Assembly (NCBI RefSeq): GCF_000488215.1
Contig: NZ_KI530735.1
Location: forward strand, 182,534 to 246,533
Direction of reading: 5' to 3'
DNA from: Acinetobacter nectaris CIP 110549
GTDB lineage: Bacteria > Pseudomonadota > Gammaproteobacteria > Pseudomonadales > Moraxellaceae
Length of the DNA: 64,000 nucleotides
The translations under genes were made by a program, and so were the position numbers. Shown one piece after another: positions 18,916 to 26,789 of the stretch (within the stretch, counting starts at the first letter, position 1; each line of letters starts with the position of its first letter). A model generated the notes under the pieces. It was not told the origin of the DNA, did not search any database, and saw only the letters and a program-made list of their open reading frames with translations.

Positions 18916-18949
18916 TTAAATGATAATCATTATCGAATAATACTGTCAA
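18916..18949 (-). promoter_or_regulatory. hemP promoter with Fur box
   Basis: On the minus strand, TTGACA (18944-18949) and TATCAT (18920-18925) are separated by 18 bp, a near-consensus sigma-70 promoter. The segment 18916-18934 matches the 19-bp Fur consensus at 16 positions, with an unbroken TGATAATCATTATC core. The site covers the -10 element, so Fur-Fe would block hemP transcription when iron is plentiful. Confidence 0.9.
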
Positions 18950-19024
18950 TTATAATTTGTGCTTTTTTATAAAAAACTTTGAAACAGTTACAATATGTAA
19001 AACTTATGCAGAATAGAGGAGAAA

Positions 19025-19918
19025 ATGAATATGGCTAAAAAGGAAGTTGATGTTGCGATTGGATTATTGTTCTCGCATGGTAAGGTTTTAGTCGGTTGGA
19101 GAAATAAAGAACAGCATCAGGGCAATAAGAATGAATTTCCAGGTGGAAAAATAGAAAAAAATGAAACGGCAGTTCAGGCTTGTCGTAGGGAAGTGAAAGA
19201 AGAAGTAGGAGCTGATATTGAAAACTGGTTCTCTTGGGATGAGCTTAGATATGAATACGATGATGTGATAGTTCGCTTATTTCTATTTTATAGCTATGTA
19301 CCCGATCATTTATTAGCAGTGATTCAAAACCCTTGGCAATGGTATTCACGTGATGAGCTGACATCACTTAATTTTCCGAAAGCAAATGATCCAATTATTC
19401 AAAGAATGTTATGGGCGCCATATATTAAAATTAGTTCAGAAATTTCAGATATAGAAAGACTAAATTTAAATACGATGCTGTATGCGCGGAATATTAGTGT
19501 AGAACAAATGAAGCATTTGAATAAAAAGTTTTTATCTCAGCTTATTTTAAATATAGATTTAGCACATGCTTTAACAAGAGATGAACAACGAGAACTTGGA
19601 GCTATTCATATAAAACAGCATCAGTTAAAGCAATTCACAGCAAATGATTTAAATTTAGGATGTCGATATATAGCAGCTTGCCATGATTTAGAGGGTGTTT
19701 TGTACGCAGAGAAAATTGGCTGTGAGGCTGCCTTTTTAAGCCCAATAAATACAACAAATACTCATATTAATGCGATACCACTCGGTTGGACGGCATTTAA
19801 AAGTATTGCTCAACGAAGTCATATATTAATATTTGCACTTGGTGGGGTAACACCTAAAGACCTGACAACAGTACAGGATTGTCAGGCTTATGGCGTAGCA
19901 GGTATTTCTGCGTTCTAG
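19025..19918 (+). CDS. Nudix hydrolase–thiamine-phosphate-synthase-like fusion
   Basis: Residues 1-135 form a MutT-type Nudix domain with the full box G41-x5-E47-x7-R55-E56-x2-E59-E60-x-G62, able to hydrolyse nucleoside diphosphate derivatives such as 8-oxo-dGTP. Residues about 150-297 resemble a ThiE/TenI TIM barrel, including CHDLEGVLYAEKIGCE and FALGGVTPKDL. The ThiE-type half lacks obvious diphosphate-binding serines, so thiamine synthesis is doubtful. Such fusions are known in gammaproteobacteria and are often annotated as Nudix family hydrolase. A second in-frame ATG lies at 19031. Its stop codon overlaps that of the convergent lpoP-like gene (shared CTAG). Confidence 0.85.
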   Translation: MNMAKKEVDVAIGLLFSHGKVLVGWRNKEQHQGNKNEFPGGKIEKNETAVQACRREVKEEVGADIENWFSWDELRYEYDDVIVRLFLFYSYVPDHLLAVIQNPWQWYSRDELTSLNFPKANDPIIQRMLWAPYIKISSEISDIERLNLNTMLYARNISVEQMKHLNKKFLSQLILNIDLAHALTRDEQRELGAIHIKQHQLKQFTANDLNLGCRYIAACHDLEGVLYAEKIGCEAAFLSPINTTNTHINAIPLGWTAFKSIAQRSHILIFALGGVTPKDLTTVQDCQAYGVAGISAF

Positions 19919-20586
19919 TTCAAATTGTTTATGGCTGTAATTGCTTTATTCATTAAATCAGCATTTTGTTGTTGCTGTGCAGATTTATAAATCACTTGCC
20001 AAAACTGTTTCTTCGTTGTTTTGTCAACGGCAAAAATCATGCCTCGTTGAGAAAGTGATTGTGCTTGGGAAAATTGTTTCTTCTGCAATGCAATTCTAGA
20101 TAGCATGACGTAACTGCCAGATGCTTGTGGTGCAATACGTTGAGCAAGAGTTGCAAGATGCTCAGCTTTATCTAACTGTTGTTGTTGGTAAGCAATTTGA
20201 GATTGATTAATAAGGTTACGAAAAGCAGGTGGTTGAGCATTACTAATCGTAATTGTATTACTTACTTGTTGCGGTTGCGGTTGCGGTTTAGGTAGTGGAG
20301 CCTGTGGCTGTGGCTGTGGCTGTGGCTGTGGCTGTGGCTGTGGCTGTGGCTGTGGCTGTGGCTGTGGAATAGGCATAGATTCATGCTTAATCTCGCCAGG
20401 ATTATATGGCGTGACAGTTACGCCATTATTTGTTTGTTGTACCTGAGGAGGCGTCATTGGCTCATTTACAATTTTAGGGGCTACAGTAGAGCGGGTTGGT
20501 TGCTGTGAGTGATGAATACTTGGCAACTGACTACAGCCCACCACTCCGAGTAGCATAAGGCTACTCGTCAGAAATTTAATTTTCAT
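19915..20586 (-). CDS. lpoP: LpoP-like TPR lipoprotein, probable PBP1B activator
   Basis: This is an outer-membrane lipoprotein candidate. The signal peptide MKIKFLTSSLMLLGVVGC ends in a lipobox with the lipidated cysteine at 18. A disordered linker (20-125) contains about eleven consecutive Pro-Gln pairs. The C-terminal 95 residues are helical and TPR-like (AYQQQQLDKAEHLATLAQRI...SYVMLSRIALQKKQFSQAQSL). It starts 16 bp after mrcB on the same strand. In Pseudomonas, LpoP is a TPR lipoprotein encoded beside ponB that stimulates PBP1B from the outer membrane, and the same arrangement is seen here. The role as PBP1B activator is inferred from architecture and context. Confidence 0.8.
   Translation of the reverse strand: MKIKFLTSSLMLLGVVGCSQLPSIHHSQQPTRSTVAPKIVNEPMTPPQVQQTNNGVTVTPYNPGEIKHESMPIPQPQPQPQPQPQPQPQPQPQPQAPLPKPQPQPQQVSNTITISNAQPPAFRNLINQSQIAYQQQQLDKAEHLATLAQRIAPQASGSYVMLSRIALQKKQFSQAQSLSQRGMIFAVDKTTKKQFWQVIYKSAQQQQNADLMNKAITAINNLN
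20303..20367. repeat. Hexamer tandem repeat (TGTGGC)10.8 in lpoP
   Basis: Ten perfect TGTGGC units plus five bases run from 20303 to 20367 and encode the Pro-Gln repeat on the minus strand. Unit gain or loss keeps frame and changes the linker by two residues per unit, so the tract is a likely length polymorphism. Confidence 0.95.
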
Positions 20587-20602
20587 AATTATTCTCCAAA
20601 AC

Positions 20603-22990
20603 TTAATTAGAGCTGCCTGAAGAAATCACCTGAGGTGGTGCACTTGGGGCAGTATTATTAGGATGGCTCTCTGTTGTTTGATTAATTAAATTTTCTAAAG
20701 GGTCATCTGAAGATGTTGCAGGTGCTGACGCATTGTTATCAGGCATAGGCTGATTTGGCATCGCACATGGTGTAGATTGCGTTGGTACATGTCCTGCTAA
20801 AAGAGGAATATACATTGCATTACTACAGCCTTGAGCTGAGAGATTACCTGTTGGAACATCAATCCATTGCCATTGTACATCGTCGGGTTGTGTCAAGTTT
20901 ACAGGCTGTTGATGTAATTGTTTCATTACATTTGTCCAAACAGGAAGAGCGCCTGATGAACCTGTTAAACCAATAACTTTATTGTTATCTAACCCTAACC
21001 AAACGACAGCAACATAGTTACCTGAGTAACCTGCAAACCATGAGTCACGTGCATCGTTTGTTGTACCTGATTTACCTGCTAAGTTGAGGTTGTTTGGTAA
21101 ACTACGATAAGCTGCCTGACCTGTACCTGAGTGCATGACCTGTTGTAAACCATAGTTCAGAACATAAGCAGCAGCAGGGTCAATTGTTTGTTGTACATTT
21201 AAGCTATAACGGTCAAGAACTTTACCGTTTTGGTCTACAACAGCACGAATAGATTTTGTTGGGTACTTAAATCCGCCTGTCGCAAAATTACCATAAATAC
21301 TTAACACTTCCATAGGTGACATGTTTACTGCACCTAAGAAGGTTGAAGGATATGGCGGAATATCGCTCGTTACACCGAATTTTCGTAAGTTATTGGTAAA
21401 TGCTGAAACACCAAATTCTTGTCCCATACGCACAGCAGCAAGGTTATAAGAGTGTTCTAATGCTTGTACCATCGGTACCATGCCATGCTCACCACCACCA
21501 TAGTTTTTAGGTGTCCATGTTTTACCATTTGAACCAATACTAATGTAGGTATCTTGGATTAAACTTGCCCAATTATAACGGCCAGACTCGATTGCATTGA
21601 TATAAATTGCAGGTTTAAGTAAAGAACCAACTTGACGTTTTGCATCAATTGTACGGTTAAACCCTGTAAAGTCTTGTGATGAACCAACAGCAGCAACTAA
21701 CTCGCCATTGTCTGGTCGTTGAATAAGTACAGCACCTTGTAAGTCATTTAGTGCACGAGGATTGCGTTTTGTTAAGTTCTCAATACTGTCTTTAAATGCA
21801 TTTTGAATATTTGTTTGCGCAACAGGGTCAAGTGTTGTGAATATGCGAAGTCCTTGATTTGTTAAATCAGAGTCTTGGTATTCGGCACGTAGTTGGCGAC
21901 GAACAATATCCATAAAGTCTGGGAAGCGTGTTGGACCTAATGATGGCTTTTCGATGACGCCAAGTGGTCGAGCAATCTCTTTATCATATTGTTGTTGAGA
22001 TAAGTAACCTGTTGTAAGCATATTATTGAGTACAACATCACGTCTTTCTTTTGCACGTTCAGGGTTACGCCAAGGATTGTATAAAGATGGCCCTTGAACA
22101 AGACCAACTAAGAAAGCTTGTTGCGCAATATTAAGTTCGCGTAATGGCAATCCAAAATAAAACTGAGATGCAAGACCGTAACCATTAATTGAATAGTTAC
22201 CATTTTGACCTAAATGAACTTCGTTTAGATAGGCTTCTAAAATTTCAGATTTGCTGTAGTGCATTTCGAGCAAAATAGCCATAAGCGCTTCATTGATTTT
22301 ACGCTTATATGTCTGCTCAGGAGATAAGAAGAAGTTTTTTACAAGCTGCTGTGTAAGGGTAGAACCCCCTTGTCTGCGTCCACCTGTAATGTTACTAAAC
22401 ACAGCGCGCGCCGTTCCACGAACAGAAATACCGTGATGGCTATAAAAGTCACGGTCTTCTGTAGAGATCAGTGCATCAATGAGTGGTTGTGGTACATCTT
22501 TTAGTTTAATGAGTACACGGTCTTCATTGTGCTGAGGGTAAATTCCCCCAATCAATAATGGTTCAAGGCGTGTCATACCTGTTTCGGTAGGCTTAGTTGT
22601 TTTAACATCAACAATTTCGTCTTGTGCAAATTTGAGGTCGAGAACTTGCTCAGGCTCAGTGCTATTGTCACCAAAGTCAAAACCACGTGTGTGAATTAAA
22701 ACATTATTTCCTTTTAGAACAAATGAACCGGGATGTTCATAATTCTCTGCCTTATGATAACCAAGCATGTTTAACTCTTGAATAAGGTTAACTTCGCTTA
22801 CAGGTGCTTGATTATAAATTTCTAAAGGACGTGCATAAACTTTTGCAGGAATATCCCAACGTTGACCCTCAAATTTTGTGCGTATAACGTTATCTAGACG
22901 AACAAGATAAAATCCAATGGCAATACAACCAACAATAATTAGGATCAAAAAGATCACTAGAAAAAAACTAAGACCACGTTGTGACTTCAT
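20603..22990 (-). CDS. mrcB: Penicillin-binding protein 1B (MrcB), bifunctional
   Basis: MrcB is a class A peptidoglycan synthase with one membrane helix and periplasmic domains. From ATG 22990 (MKSQRGLSFF) it has the helix at about 8-31, a UB2H domain (55-150), a glycosyltransferase (ISTEDRDFYSHHG with catalytic E178, and GGSTLTQQLVKN), and a transpeptidase with S456-L-L-K459, S514-Y-N516 and K640-S-G-T. Residues after about 720 are Ser/Ala/Pro/Asn-rich and low complexity. Upstream in-frame starts reach 23053 (816 residues) but add a poor N-terminus before the helix. The adjacent lpoP-like gene supports PBP1B rather than PBP1A. Confidence 0.94.
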   Translation of the reverse strand: MKSQRGLSFFLVIFLILIIVGCIAIGFYLVRLDNVIRTKFEGQRWDIPAKVYARPLEIYNQAPVSEVNLIQELNMLGYHKAENYEHPGSFVLKGNNVLIHTRGFDFGDNSTEPEQVLDLKFAQDEIVDVKTTKPTETGMTRLEPLLIGGIYPQHNEDRVLIKLKDVPQPLIDALISTEDRDFYSHHGISVRGTARAVFSNITGGRRQGGSTLTQQLVKNFFLSPEQTYKRKINEALMAILLEMHYSKSEILEAYLNEVHLGQNGNYSINGYGLASQFYFGLPLRELNIAQQAFLVGLVQGPSLYNPWRNPERAKERRDVVLNNMLTTGYLSQQQYDKEIARPLGVIEKPSLGPTRFPDFMDIVRRQLRAEYQDSDLTNQGLRIFTTLDPVAQTNIQNAFKDSIENLTKRNPRALNDLQGAVLIQRPDNGELVAAVGSSQDFTGFNRTIDAKRQVGSLLKPAIYINAIESGRYNWASLIQDTYISIGSNGKTWTPKNYGGGEHGMVPMVQALEHSYNLAAVRMGQEFGVSAFTNNLRKFGVTSDIPPYPSTFLGAVNMSPMEVLSIYGNFATGGFKYPTKSIRAVVDQNGKVLDRYSLNVQQTIDPAAAYVLNYGLQQVMHSGTGQAAYRSLPNNLNLAGKSGTTNDARDSWFAGYSGNYVAVVWLGLDNNKVIGLTGSSGALPVWTNVMKQLHQQPVNLTQPDDVQWQWIDVPTGNLSAQGCSNAMYIPLLAGHVPTQSTPCAMPNQPMPDNNASAPATSSDDPLENLINQTTESHPNNTAPSAPPQVISSGSSN

Positions 22991-23179
22991 AAAAAGTGAT
23001 AAGCTATCCGAAACAAACCCTACAATCATGCGAATGTTTTTCACATTTTGCAATAATTATTGCTGTAACGATACAAAAAATATGCGTTAAAACAGTGTTC
23101 AACCATCTAAACCACTGCATATTTTTCATAAAGTGTGCATGATATTATAAAGTTATTCTTGTACGGAGCGCTGAATTTA

Positions 23180-24091
23180 GTGAAAATCTCCCATAAGTCG
23201 TTTCGCAATATAGGACTCATTGGTCGACCAGATAAGTCTGCTGTAGTGAGTACATTGTGTTTGATCCATGATCATTTACTCACACTTGGGTTACATTCTA
23301 TTTTTGATGAAGAAACAGCAGCGCTTGTGCCTTATCAGGATTGCCAAGTGGTTAGTCGAAAAATGATGGGCGAGGTTGTAGACTTAGTCATTGTCGTAGG
23401 TGGAGATGGTTCATTACTTCACGCAGCACGTGCATTGGTTAAATATAATACGCCTGTTGTTGGCGTAAATCGTGGGCGACTTGGTTTTCTTACCGACATT
23501 AAACCATCTGAAGTACTTGCGAAGCTTGATCAAGTATTACAAGGTAAGTTCTTACTAGATAAGCGGTTTTTACTTGAGCTTGAAATTCGAGCACAAGATC
23601 AGGTGTTATATAAAGCAATTGCGTTAAACGACATTGTATTGCACTCGGGTAAGTCTGTGCATATGATCGATTTTGAACTTGAAATAGATGGTCACTTTGT
23701 TTATAGGCAACATAGTGATGGTTTAATTATTGCGACACCAACGGGTTCAACAGCCTATGCACTTTCTGGTGGCGGGCCAATTATGCATCCGAGTATGGAA
23801 GCAATTTCCCTTGTGCCAATGCATCCTCATACGTTGTCATCTCGTCCTATTATTGTTGGTGATCAGAGTGAAATAAAAATTACAGCAAGAGAATCTCGTT
23901 GGATGCCAATGGTCAGTGCGGATGGTCAACCAAGCGTTTCTTTAAATGATGGTGAATCATTACATATCCGTAAATACCCTTTTAAACTTAACTTACTTCA
24001 TCCACCAGGTTATGACTTTTATATGGCTTGTCGTACGAAGTTAGGATGGAATCAAGATTTCGAAGCCTTACAGCAACAGGAAGATGAATGA
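23180..24091 (+). CDS. nadK: NAD kinase
   Basis: NadK phosphorylates NAD+ to NADP+ in the cytoplasm and is the only route to NADP in most bacteria. The catalytic GGDGS loop is at 74-78 (VVGGDGSLLHAAR), followed by VVGVNRGRLGFLTD and the TPTGSTAYALSGGGPI motif near 180-195. I prefer GTG 23180, which follows ACGGAG and gives 303 residues, the usual length. The open frame continues upstream to 23135 without a better ribosome site. Its stop overlaps the ATG of the yeaC-like gene (ATGA), so the two are translationally coupled. Confidence 0.95.
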   Translation: MKISHKSFRNIGLIGRPDKSAVVSTLCLIHDHLLTLGLHSIFDEETAALVPYQDCQVVSRKMMGEVVDLVIVVGGDGSLLHAARALVKYNTPVVGVNRGRLGFLTDIKPSEVLAKLDQVLQGKFLLDKRFLLELEIRAQDQVLYKAIALNDIVLHSGKSVHMIDFELEIDGHFVYRQHSDGLIIATPTGSTAYALSGGGPIMHPSMEAISLVPMHPHTLSSRPIIVGDQSEIKITARESRWMPMVSADGQPSVSLNDGESLHIRKYPFKLNLLHPPGYDFYMACRTKLGWNQDFEALQQQEDE

Positions 24092-24345
24092 ATATAGAGC
24101 ATATGTTATCTGTTTTAGACCCTGAAATTGTACAACGACTAAAAACAGCCGTAGAAATAGGGAAGTGGCCTAATGGGGTTGCACTTTCACAGGAGCAGCG
24201 TGAAACGTGTATGCAAGCTGTATTGGCTTGGGAATATACACACTTGCCAGAAGAACAAAGAACGGGATATATAGATAAAGGCAAGAAAAAAGAGGGAGAT
24301 GTTTGCGATGATGATACATCTCCTCAACCTATCCGATTTACCTAA
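24088..24345 (+). CDS. DUF1315/YeaC-like small protein
   Basis: This is an 85-residue soluble acidic protein resembling E. coli YeaC (DUF1315). The conserved core is LKTAVEIGKWPNGVALSQEQ and CMQAVLAWEYTHLPEEQRTG, followed by a variable charged tail. Its ATG overlaps the nadK stop, indicating coupled translation. Its stop overlaps the stop of the convergent ybiB-like gene (shared CTAA). No biochemical function is known for the family. Confidence 0.8.
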   Translation: MNIEHMLSVLDPEIVQRLKTAVEIGKWPNGVALSQEQRETCMQAVLAWEYTHLPEEQRTGYIDKGKKKEGDVCDDDTSPQPIRFT

Positions 24346-25355
24346 ATTTGCTGTTGATGTCTATTTTCCCATAAGTGTGTTGCTGTTTGCATTGCCTCGG
24401 CAAGGCTTTCAGCTTGTTTCATGGTATAAAGTGCAATACCCATTGTTTCAATAATTGCAACTTCACCATATTCATGACGGACTTTCCCCTCCCAAACATC
24501 TTTAAATACAGAAAGGTTGAGTTCTTCTTCTATAGGGCTTCGTGCTGGTGTTAATTTAGGAAGTTCATTTTCATATAGTCGACCATCTTGAATGCCGCAG
24601 ATGAGAGTTTTTGCATCAGGGTTTCTTTCAAACTCGCCACCTTCACCTTTAATAACCGCACTATTTTGATAGCCTAATTGTAAAGCTGCATGTTGATGTG
24701 AGGTTCTATATGCAGGGTGGAAGATAGATTGTAGGGTTGCTTTTGCATTAAAAGGATTAATGAGTCGAGCCAGTGTATGAATTGGAGAACGTAATCCCAT
24801 AACATTGCGAAGCTGAATTAAGTCATCAAGAACAGGTGAAAGTTGTTCTAGAGGAATATAAGCAAAAGCGTGTTTATCAAGCTCTTGTTCAATCTCTACT
24901 TGGTTTTTACAAATAGGAAAACCAAAATATTCTAAAACTTCTTCTGTATATACACGGTTAAGCGTATGGCCTGAAGCACCATGCATAACGATACGATATC
25001 CATGCTTGGCTAAGGTTAATGCGGAAAGAATAAACCAAGGGTAATGCTTACGTTTTCCTGCATAAGATGGCCAGTCTAGATCGACCTCTATAGGTGAAAA
25101 GCTAAGCTTATCTTTTGTGGCCTGAACGAAGCCAGTAAGCTCATCTATGGATTCTTCTTTCACACGAAGCAACATCAGAAAAGCACCCACTTGAACGTCA
25201 AGTACTTCTTTTTCTAAAATAAGACTGAATGCATGATAGGCTTCCTCTTGAGTAAGTGAGCGTGATCCTGTTTTTCCTTTACCAATAATACGGATATATT
25301 GAGCAAATGGATGTTCTAAGTCTTTATATAAATTACGCTTTGTATTCATAAACAA
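24342..25355 (-). CDS. ybiB: TrpD2/YbiB-like glycosyltransferase-family protein
   Basis: This resembles the anthranilate phosphoribosyltransferase fold: a helical N-terminal domain (YAFSLILEKEVLDVQVGAFLMLLRVKEES-like, residues 25-70) and a nucleoside phosphorylase-like alpha/beta domain. In true TrpD the PRPP loop is KHGNR. Here the corresponding region reads MHGASGHTLNR, and the substrate residues differ, as in the YbiB/TrpD2 group. E. coli YbiB is reported to bind nucleic acid rather than make tryptophan. No other trp gene is nearby. Length (337) fits the group. The gene is single and converges on the yeaC-like gene with overlapping stops. Confidence 0.82.
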   Translation of the reverse strand: MFMNTKRNLYKDLEHPFAQYIRIIGKGKTGSRSLTQEEAYHAFSLILEKEVLDVQVGAFLMLLRVKEESIDELTGFVQATKDKLSFSPIEVDLDWPSYAGKRKHYPWFILSALTLAKHGYRIVMHGASGHTLNRVYTEEVLEYFGFPICKNQVEIEQELDKHAFAYIPLEQLSPVLDDLIQLRNVMGLRSPIHTLARLINPFNAKATLQSIFHPAYRTSHQHAALQLGYQNSAVIKGEGGEFERNPDAKTLICGIQDGRLYENELPKLTPARSPIEEELNLSVFKDVWEGKVRHEYGEVAIIETMGIALYTMKQAESLAEAMQTATHLWENRHQQQI

Positions 25356-25624
25356 AAAATCTTTAATATCTACTTTTAATATATCAGGTTCAGTTTAATA
25401 AAGTCATTACTGTTATTTATACCCTATGTCGTGTAGTTGCTTACATATAAAAGGATGCATTGCTTAATGGTTTATAAACCTTCATAAAATGAAACTCTTT
25501 AAATGATTAGTGTGTTATATCAGGTTTAAGAGCATTTTTTTAGCAAATGCAAATAGCACTTATGATTTGAATGTGGTTATACTTGTAGAAATGCTTATTT
25601 ATTATATGTGTGGGATGACTTGAA
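25356..25624. other. 269-bp intergenic region before pheA
   Basis: This AT-rich region lies between the divergent ybiB-like and pheA genes. I looked for a Phe-rich leader peptide and attenuator hairpin before pheA and saw neither. It presumably carries the two divergent promoters. Confidence 0.5.
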
Positions 25625-26731
25625 ATGAGCCATGACGGTAAAAACAAACCTTCTTTGAATTTAGAGCAAATTCGTTCAGATATTGATGGCGTTGATCAGC
25701 AAATTCATCATCTGATTAATCGCCGTGCTAAGTTAGCAGAAGCTGTTGCTCATGCTAAGTTTGCAGAAGAAGAAAATCCTTTGTTTTATCGTCCTGAACG
25801 TGAAGCCCAAGTATTACGTAAAGTCATGGAACGTAATGAAGGCCCATTGTCTGATGCAACTGTTGCGCGTTTATTTCGTGAAATTATGTCGGCTTGTTTA
25901 GCTCTAGAAGCGCCACAAAGCATTGCATTTTTAGGCCCTGAAGGAACATTTACGCAAGCGGCTGCATTAAAACATTTTGGTCAAGATGCAGTGGTACGTC
26001 CAGTCGCAACGATAGATGAAATCTTTCGTGAAGTTGAAGCAGGCATTGCACACTATGGTGTTGTACCTGTAGAGAACTCATCTGAAGGTGTCGTAAATCA
26101 TACATTAGACTGCTTTAAATCATCACATTTGAATGTCATTGGTGAGGTTGAGTTAAGAATTCATCATCAATTTCTTGTTTCAGAACACACGCGTAAAGAC
26201 AGCATTAAACAAATTTATGCACACCAACAAGCATTGGCACAATGCCGTCAGTGGTTAGAAGCAAATTATCCCGGTGTTGAATGTGTTGCATTAAGTTCTA
26301 ATGCTGAAGCAGCGCGCCGTATTCGTAGTGAATGGCACTCTGCTGCCATTGCTTCAGATGTAGCAGCAAGTACATATGGGTTAGAAATTTTACATAACAA
26401 TATTGAAGACAACCCTGAAAATACAACACGCTTCTTGGTAATTGGTCGTGAAAAAATTCCACAGAGTGGGAATGACAAGACATCTTTGTTAATTTCAGCA
26501 CATAATCGTTCAGGTGCCTTACTTCAAATTTTAGAACCTTTTTCAAAGCACAACATTAGTTTAACAAGTATAGAAACCCGACCTGACTTACATGAAAAAT
26601 GGACATATGTTTTCTTTGTTGATTTAGAAGGGCATATAGACCAAGAAAATGTTAAAGCCGCGATTGAAGATATTCGCCCATTTGTAAAAGAGTTACGTAT
26701 TTTGGGTTCATACCCACTTGCTGTAATTTAG
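25625..26731 (+). CDS. pheA: Chorismate mutase / prephenate dehydratase (P-protein)
   Basis: This bifunctional enzyme carries chorismate to phenylpyruvate in phenylalanine synthesis. Residues 12-95 are the AroQ chorismate mutase (LEQIRSDIDGVDQQIHHLIN). Residues 100-275 are prephenate dehydratase (IAFLGPEGTFTQAA and NTTRFLVIG). Residues 285-365 are an ACT regulatory domain with SIETRP, the phenylalanine-binding motif. Length (368) is normal. It is followed after 58 bp by the tyrA-aroA fusion on the same strand, giving a short aromatic amino-acid operon. Confidence 0.96.
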   Translation: MSHDGKNKPSLNLEQIRSDIDGVDQQIHHLINRRAKLAEAVAHAKFAEEENPLFYRPEREAQVLRKVMERNEGPLSDATVARLFREIMSACLALEAPQSIAFLGPEGTFTQAAALKHFGQDAVVRPVATIDEIFREVEAGIAHYGVVPVENSSEGVVNHTLDCFKSSHLNVIGEVELRIHHQFLVSEHTRKDSIKQIYAHQQALAQCRQWLEANYPGVECVALSSNAEAARRIRSEWHSAAIASDVAASTYGLEILHNNIEDNPENTTRFLVIGREKIPQSGNDKTSLLISAHNRSGALLQILEPFSKHNISLTSIETRPDLHEKWTYVFFVDLEGHIDQENVKAAIEDIRPFVKELRILGSYPLAVI

Positions 26732-26789
26732 AGCTTAGTTTTGTGAATAGGATATTGATCGTGTTTTTAAAAGAAACAGGTGTGCTGAT

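Noticed and set aside
20303..20367. Short regular repeat considered as a CRISPR-like or plasmid iteron array
   Set aside because: The units are 6 bp with no spacers and encode an in-frame Pro-Gln linker, so it is a coding microsatellite.
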